From positions 1 to 35,011 of the forward strand of contig JALCRY010000024.1 of NCBI GenBank assembly GCA_022652985.1: DNA of 35,011 nucleotides. The letters are read 5' to 3'. Origin of the DNA: Eubacteriaceae bacterium. Its GTDB lineage: Bacteria > Bacillota > Clostridia > Peptostreptococcales > Anaerovoracaceae. Below are positions 30,585 through 35,011 of this stretch, piece after piece; position 1 is the stretch's first letter; the number at the start of each line of letters is the position of its first letter. The notes below the pieces were generated by a model. The model was not told where the DNA came from. It saw nothing but the letters and a program-made list of their open reading frames with translations, and searched no databases. Both the position numbers and the translations under genes were made by a program.

Positions 30585-32924
30585 TTGAGAAGGCCGGCAT
30601 TATTGACAGCGGCGGGTTATGCTGCGGGCATCCTGCTGACATATTCATGGAAAACGGGCATTGCTGTTCTGGCGGCGTGCCTTATTCTGGTTATATTTCC
30701 GTCGGGCGGAAATGACCGCAGTAATGTCGGTTTCAGGCGCTCGGCAGTTCTTTTTTTGTCCTTTGCGCTGCTCGGGGGCGTGATGCTTCTGATCACCGAT
30801 GCGGTTCCTGACTACTATCGGGACGGCCTTACAGAGATCAGAAACAGGGCATCATGCGGTGCGGGCATATCGCCTGAAATGCAGACGGAAATCACCGGCA
30901 GAGTACTTTCCTGTAATGCCGGTTCCGAAGATAAATGTACGATGATCATCGGGACGGATAAGGGTCCGCGTGTGCAGGCCGTGATATACGGTGATCCTGC
31001 CGGCTTCGTATCTTCAGTGGGAAAAACAGTCAGAGCTGCCGGCAAAATGTATCTTCCGAGCGGGTCGAGGAATCCGGGAGGCTTTGATCAGGCACTGTAT
31101 CTGAGATCGAAAAAAGTCAGCACGGTCATGACCGCTGATGCGGGGCACGTCATAACCGGCAGAACTATCGGGCCGGTAATGAACAGACTTTGCTGCTTCA
31201 AAGTGAATTTCGGCCGCGCATTAGACAAATATACAGGAGAGAAGAACGCCTCGGTCATATCCGGAATGATGTTCGGCGATAAATCGGGGATAGATGAAGA
31301 AACGTACGATATGTTCCGCCTGAACGGAACAGCTCATATACTCGCTGTCAGCGGACTCCATGTCGGGATAATATACGCTTTTGTTTCCGCACTCATCGGA
31401 GGGCGGAGGAAAACATCAACGAATATTATTATGCTGTTTCTGCTCACTGCTTATGCGGCGCTGGCGGATTTCAGTCCGTCGGTCATGCGCGCGGTCATCA
31501 TGATCGCCATGCATATTTTAGCAAATATGCGGCATTTCAGATATGATCTCCTGAGCGCAGCTGCCGTGAGCGCCCTGGTGATGATGCTGTACAGCCCATA
31601 TTCTGTTTTTTCCGCAGGGTTCAGAATGTCCTATCTGGCTGTTTTCAGCATGGGAATGCTTATGCCTTACGCAGAGAAAATAAGCAGCTCAAAGGTATTC
31701 GGCTGCTTCGTTCCGGTACTGGTGGTGCAGACGGGAATGGCGCCGTTCACGGCCTATGTTTTTAACTATTTTTCGCTGAGTGCATTTATTGCGAATATAC
31801 CAATAGTGTTTCTGGCCGGAATAATGATCCCCTGCGGTGCGGTGACGGCCGCGGCCTATGTGATCATGCCGTTCGCTTTTCCCGCCTGTTCTTTTGTGCT
31901 GAGCGGACTCGCGTCGATGATGACTGCAGTGAATAAGGTATTTTATCTGAACGGACATGCCGGAATAGATACTGTCAGTCCGCCGCTGTTTGTTCTGTGT
32001 GTATATTACGGCATAATTTTTGTGGGTTTTTCCGAAATGTTCAGGATACATATCGCGCGGTGCGATATGCGTGCCGCCGCGAGGTCTGCCGCGGCAGTAA
32101 TGCTTGCCTGCCTGGCAGCGGCGGCAGTCTCTGCGGACAGCATGATGCCGGCGGATATTTTTATCGTCGATGTAGGGCAGGGCTCCTGTCTGCTGGCATC
32201 CTCAAAAAGCGGGAAGCATGTGATGATAGACGGCGGAGGAAAGCCGTCGTTCGGAGGCGGGCAGAAGTTTGACGTAGGCAAGAAAACGGTCAAACCTTTT
32301 CTGCTGAAAAACGGCATCAGGAAGGTCGATCTCGCTGTCGTCAGCCATCTCGACACGGATCATTACGACGGTATTGCATCATTGTGCCGAGAGGGGATGG
32401 TGAAGAAACTGGCGGTGAACAGATCAAAGCAGGATGTGATCGGCAGGATACTGGAAGAAACAATGATGCGCCCCGAGGATGTAGTTTATCTGGAAACAGG
32501 AGATGTGATAAAAGAGGACGACCTGAGGCTGGATGTTCTTGGACCTGTCGAAGATACCGATGATGAAAATGACGGCTGTCTGATAATAAAAATAGAAGCG
32601 GGGGAAACATCGGTCATTACTGCCGGGGACATAACCGCCGAAGTGGAGCAGAAACTCACCGGATATTACTGCGGTACAGATACGCTGCATGCGGATATAT
32701 TATGCGCGCCGCACCACGGCTCGAGATTCAGTTCATCGGCGGAATTTATCCGCGCGGTAGATCCAACCGCATGTGTTTTTCAGACGGGGAAAAATAATTA
32801 CGGCCATCCTGATCCCGGGATCGTACAGAGATATCAGGATATGGGCATCGCGGTTTACAGAACGGACGGACAGGGAGCGGTGTCGTTCAGGAATGGAAAG
32901 GTCAGATGGCACATTACAGAGTGA
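30585..32924 (+). CDS. comEC: ComEC/Rec2 family DNA uptake channel
   Basis: A polytopic membrane protein of 779 residues that forms the channel for single-stranded DNA in natural transformation. An N-terminal region with membrane helices and an OB-like domain (ITGRVLSCNAG) precedes the competence domain, whose signature is FRLNGTAHILAVSGLHVGIIYAF. About eight further helices follow, then a C-terminal metallo-beta-lactamase-like nuclease domain with VGQGSCLL, MIDGGG, SHLDTDHYDG and APHHGSRFSS. The start is uncertain: TTG at 30585 has GGGGAGG five bases upstream, whereas ATG at 30546 would add 13 residues but has no ribosome site. The gene appears intact, including the metal ligands. No comEA or comEB is adjacent, so transformation ability remains open. 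Confidence 0.92.
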   Translation: MRRPALLTAAGYAAGILLTYSWKTGIAVLAACLILVIFPSGGNDRSNVGFRRSAVLFLSFALLGGVMLLITDAVPDYYRDGLTEIRNRASCGAGISPEMQTEITGRVLSCNAGSEDKCTMIIGTDKGPRVQAVIYGDPAGFVSSVGKTVRAAGKMYLPSGSRNPGGFDQALYLRSKKVSTVMTADAGHVITGRTIGPVMNRLCCFKVNFGRALDKYTGEKNASVISGMMFGDKSGIDEETYDMFRLNGTAHILAVSGLHVGIIYAFVSALIGGRRKTSTNIIMLFLLTAYAALADFSPSVMRAVIMIAMHILANMRHFRYDLLSAAAVSALVMMLYSPYSVFSAGFRMSYLAVFSMGMLMPYAEKISSSKVFGCFVPVLVVQTGMAPFTAYVFNYFSLSAFIANIPIVFLAGIMIPCGAVTAAAYVIMPFAFPACSFVLSGLASMMTAVNKVFYLNGHAGIDTVSPPLFVLCVYYGIIFVGFSEMFRIHIARCDMRAAARSAAAVMLACLAAAAVSADSMMPADIFIVDVGQGSCLLASSKSGKHVMIDGGGKPSFGGGQKFDVGKKTVKPFLLKNGIRKVDLAVVSHLDTDHYDGIASLCREGMVKKLAVNRSKQDVIGRILEETMMRPEDVVYLETGDVIKEDDLRLDVLGPVEDTDDENDGCLIIKIEAGETSVITAGDITAEVEQKLTGYYCGTDTLHADILCAPHHGSRFSSSAEFIRAVDPTACVFQTGKNNYGHPDPGIVQRYQDMGIAVYRTDGQGAVSFRNGKVRWHITE

Positions 32925-32929
32925 AGTCT

Positions 32930-32960
32930 GCCGCCGGGCATGGACATGCGGCCGGTTTTT
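32930..32960 (+). terminator. Possible weak terminator after comEC
   Basis: A GC-rich imperfect hairpin centred on GCATG-GA-CATGC (about 32937-32948), flanked by CCG/CGG pairs with a bulge, ends in GGTTTTT. It overlaps the holA promoter. Pairing is imperfect, so efficiency is uncertain. Confidence 0.4.
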
Positions 32961-32968
32961 GATATAAT
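32941..32968 (+). promoter_or_regulatory. Promoter placed directly before holA (leaderless arrangement)
   Basis: TGGACA (32941-32946), a 16-base spacer and a perfect TATAAT (32963-32968). The holA ATG is at 32975, exactly where transcription would begin. Confidence 0.6.
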
Positions 32969-32974
32969 AAAGCC

Positions 32975-34042
32975 ATGGTTTACAAAAAGAAGCAGGAACA
33001 TGCATTTATAAAAATAGGCAATGATATCAGAAAAAACAACCTGGGAAACGTGGTTGTTCTTTGCGGTGTCGAACAATATCTGGTTAAATGGGCGGCTGAT
33101 CTGATCGTCAGAACGTATGTAAATGAGGCCGTTAAGTCTCTTGATTATTCGGTGATCAGTGAGGATGAACTTGATTTTGGCCATATTCTGCAGGCGTGCG
33201 AGACGATGCCGATGATGTCGGAAAAAAGAGTGGTGATGGTGCCGGATTTCGAGCTGGTGTGGCGCAGTGAGCCGAAATCTTTTCCGAAAGAGGACGTCGG
33301 TGATCTGATTTCATATCTGGGCAATGTGCCCGATACGGCGGTACTTGTTTTTACCGCAGGCGAGAATCCCGAAAAGTATAATAAATCTGATTCAAAGATG
33401 ATGGCGGCTGTCAGAAACGCAGGTTCGGTCTACGATTTTGATCTTCTGGATGAGCGCCAGCTGAGGGGATATCTCAATAAGCGGCTCGCCGCCTGCGGGA
33501 AACAGGCAGGCCCCGGCGTGCTGGATGCACTGATATGGGAGAGCGGTTATTTTAATCAGGATATAGACTATGCGCTTTTCAATCTTGAGAACGATCTGAA
33601 AAAAATGGTCGCGCTTTCCTCCGGTGATGAGATAACGATGGCTGATTTCACCGATAGTATTTCAGACAATCTGGAACATAATACCTTCAAGATGATCGAC
33701 GCGATAAGTCAGAGCCGCAAGCAGGAAGCTTTCAGGCTTTTGCATGATCTGATGCTGTCGGGGACGAATGCTTATATGATACTCGCAACACTCTGCAATC
33801 AGCTGGAACTGATGCTGGAGACAAAGGAAATGAGGAGCACCGGCAAAACAATGGCTGAAATAAAAAAGGAAACCGGTATTTCCAGCGAATATAGAATCAA
33901 GAAAGCTATGGGGTATGCCGAGAAATTTGAAAGGGACGATTTGAAACGGATCCTCGTTTCGGCTTTTCAGGTCGATGACAGGATCAAAAGCGGGCTGCTC
34001 GACGACAGCTTCGCGCTGGAAATGTTCATAGCACAGGTATAA
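32975..34042 (+). CDS. holA: DNA polymerase III delta subunit
   Basis: A 355-residue clamp-loader subunit that opens the beta clamp. The N-terminal AAA-like region starts with VVVLCGVEQYLVKWAADLI, corresponding to the family YLLYGxExYL motif, and the C-terminal domain includes NTFKMIDAISQSRKQEAFRLLHDLMLSG and YRIKKAMGYAEKF, where HolA families have helices of the clamp-loader collar. comEC-holA adjacency is the usual Firmicutes order. No Shine-Dalgarno is visible before the ATG, and a TATAAT ends 6 bases upstream, so the mRNA may be leaderless. Read-through from comEC would give a transcript without a clear ribosome site as well. Confidence 0.93.
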   Translation: MVYKKKQEHAFIKIGNDIRKNNLGNVVVLCGVEQYLVKWAADLIVRTYVNEAVKSLDYSVISEDELDFGHILQACETMPMMSEKRVVMVPDFELVWRSEPKSFPKEDVGDLISYLGNVPDTAVLVFTAGENPEKYNKSDSKMMAAVRNAGSVYDFDLLDERQLRGYLNKRLAACGKQAGPGVLDALIWESGYFNQDIDYALFNLENDLKKMVALSSGDEITMADFTDSISDNLEHNTFKMIDAISQSRKQEAFRLLHDLMLSGTNAYMILATLCNQLELMLETKEMRSTGKTMAEIKKETGISSEYRIKKAMGYAEKFERDDLKRILVSAFQVDDRIKSGLLDDSFALEMFIAQV

Positions 34043-34072
34043 TAAAAGGGGCTCCGCATGATGCGGAGCCCC
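34043..34072 (-). terminator. Terminator for the aldehyde dehydrogenase gene
   Basis: GGGGCTCCGC (34048-34057) pairs perfectly with GCGGAGCCCC (34063-34072) around ATGAT. On the minus strand it is followed by TTTTATT, a proper T tract; on the plus strand the T tract is weak (GGTTTG), so it stops the minus-strand gene better than holA. Confidence 0.85.
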
Positions 34073-34104
34073 GGTTTGTCTGTTACAGACTATTGTTCAG
34101 CAGA

Positions 34105-35011
34105 TTATTTTACAGGATAGAATCCCGAAGGAGCCTCACTGAGGTCTATGAAAATATTCTTCTTCTGTGAATAGTTGTCGAGTATGAGCTTATGCGTTTC
34201 ACGTCCGATTCCGGATTTCTTGTATCCGCCGAACGGAGCCTTTTCAGGCAGAGCATTGTATGTATTGATCCACATACGTCCTGTTTCAACAGATGTAGCA
34301 ACTCTGAATGCACGGTTGATATCCTTTGTCCATACCGCGCCGCCGAGTCCGTATTCACTGTCGTTAGCCATAGCGATGACATCTTCTTCATCGTGGAACT
34401 TGATGACTACTGCTACAGGTCCGAATATTTCTTCCTGAGCTACTCTCATCTTGTTGTCAACATTCGTGATCAGGGTAGGCTTTACATATGCGCCGTTTGC
34501 CAGAGCACCTTCGGTAGCTCTCTCGCCGCCGCAGGCAATCGTTGCGCCTTCTTCTTTAGCGATATCTATATAGCCCATGATCTTCTTTGCCTGGCCTTCG
34601 TTGATCTGTGAACCCATCTGAGTATCAGGTTCCCAAGGCATTCCGAGTTTAACAGCATTGAATCTCTTGACAGCATCTTCAACAAACTTGTCATAAATAG
34701 TATCCTGTACGAATACTCTTGATCCTGCGCAGCATACCTGGCCCTGGTTGAACAGGATACCGAGCTGCAGGCCGTCCATAGCCTTTTCCCAGTTGCAGTC
34801 TTCGAAGAAGATGTTTGCGGATTTGCCGCCCAGTTCGAGGGTAGCAGGGATAAGCTTCTTGGCAGCAGCATCAGCTACGCTGTAGCCGACTTCTGTAGAA
34901 CCTGTGAAAGCGAGTTTCCTGAGATCAGGATGATCAAGCAGATACTGACCAGTCTTGCTGCCTGCGCCTGTGATGATCTGGAATACGCCTGCCGGAATGA
35001 CATCTTTGATA
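34105..35011 (-). CDS. Aldehyde dehydrogenase, C-terminal part (runs off the window)
   Basis: The reading frame stays open on the minus strand from the right edge to the stop at 34105, giving about 302 residues of an NAD(P)-dependent aldehyde dehydrogenase that oxidises an aldehyde to the acid. Visible landmarks in order are FTGSTEVG, LELGGKSANIFFED with the general-base Glu, the nucleophile in NQGQVCCAGSR, the cofactor-binding EEIFGPVAVV, and PFGGYKKSGIGRE near the C-terminus. These match the classic class 1/2-like ALDH fold, not the CoA-acylating type. The N-terminal roughly 190 residues, the start and any promoter lie outside the window. The substrate cannot be inferred. The ATG at 34779 is internal, not the true start. 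Confidence 0.95.
   Translation of the reverse strand, partial: IKDVIPAGVFQIITGAGSKTGQYLLDHPDLRKLAFTGSTEVGYSVADAAAKKLIPATLELGGKSANIFFEDCNWEKAMDGLQLGILFNQGQVCCAGSRVFVQDTIYDKFVEDAVKRFNAVKLGMPWEPDTQMGSQINEGQAKKIMGYIDIAKEEGATIACGGERATEGALANGAYVKPTLITNVDNKMRVAQEEIFGPVAVVIKFHDEEDVIAMANDSEYGLGGAVWTKDINRAFRVATSVETGRMWINTYNALPEKAPFGGYKKSGIGRETHKLILDNYSQKKNIFIDLSEAPSGFYPVK

Noticed and set aside
34566-34871. Apparent frame switch in the aldehyde dehydrogenase, suggesting a broken gene
   Set aside because: Direct translation of the minus strand from 35010 gives one continuous frame through LELGGKS and GQVCCAGSR down to 34105; the other open frame is a shadow.
1-35011. CRISPR arrays, tRNA or rRNA genes, transposases, integrases, phage or defence genes
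   Set aside because: None was seen on either strand; all sizeable regions are accounted for by housekeeping genes, so the window is core chromosome, not a mobile island.

Overview
The window reads as a chromosomal core region of a strictly anaerobic, Gram-positive-type (Firmicutes/Clostridia) bacterium of moderate GC content. The evidence is the Clostridia-style infC-rpmI-rplT operon, consensus sigma-A promoters and strong GGAGG ribosome sites, RNase Y, MurT/GatD lipid II amidation, desulfoferrodoxin, and an acyl-CoA dehydrogenase/Etf cluster whose EtfA carries a ferredoxin domain. Placement nearer to Anaerovoracaceae/'Clostridiales Family XIII' is only a hunch. No tRNA, rRNA, CRISPR array, prophage or insertion sequence was seen. 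No gene-free stretch exceeds about 210 bases.

Layout. (1) 1-4.0 kb: desulfoferrodoxin; the infC-rpmI-rplT translation operon behind a consensus promoter and an attenuator leader, with IF3 starting at AUU; a D-2-hydroxyacid dehydrogenase and an exported trigger-factor-like FKBP lipoprotein. (2) 4.0-6.5 kb: nrdR-cmk-DUF1015 behind a promoter whose spacer holds a NrdR-box-like palindrome. (3) 6.5-13.4 kb: radC-mreB-mreC-mreD-mrdA(PBP2)-minD, the cell-elongation operon, ending in a strong terminator; rodA, the PBP2 partner, follows in the opposite orientation. (4) 14.5-18.6 kb: rny, then a cysteine desulfurase-thiI pair for tRNA thiolation. The rodA and rny promoters are divergent and share their -10 region. 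(5) 18.6-22.1 kb: acyl-CoA dehydrogenase-etfB-etfA, probably NADH-dependent electron-bifurcating, with a Rex-like operator at the start of the transcript. (6) 22.1-27.0 kb: prmA-murT-gatD followed by a NifU-like scaffold gene and a GGGtGRT-family gene, a conserved pair of unknown function. (7) 27.0-30.5 kb, minus strand: a bifunctional class A PBP and maf. (8) 30.5-34.1 kb: comEC and holA (holA looks leaderless). (9) The right edge holds the C-terminal part of an aldehyde dehydrogenase on the minus strand.

Together the window is rich in envelope construction: MreBCD/RodA/PBP2 for elongation, a class A PBP, MurT/GatD for D-isoglutamine formation, and an orphan MinD. Around this sit translation, RNA turnover and anaerobic energy metabolism. 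The least explained items are the NifU-like/GGGtGRT pair, the DUF1015 protein, the oversized PBP2 with a duplicated segment, minD without minC or minE, and the ferredoxin-fused EtfA with its candidate redox operator.
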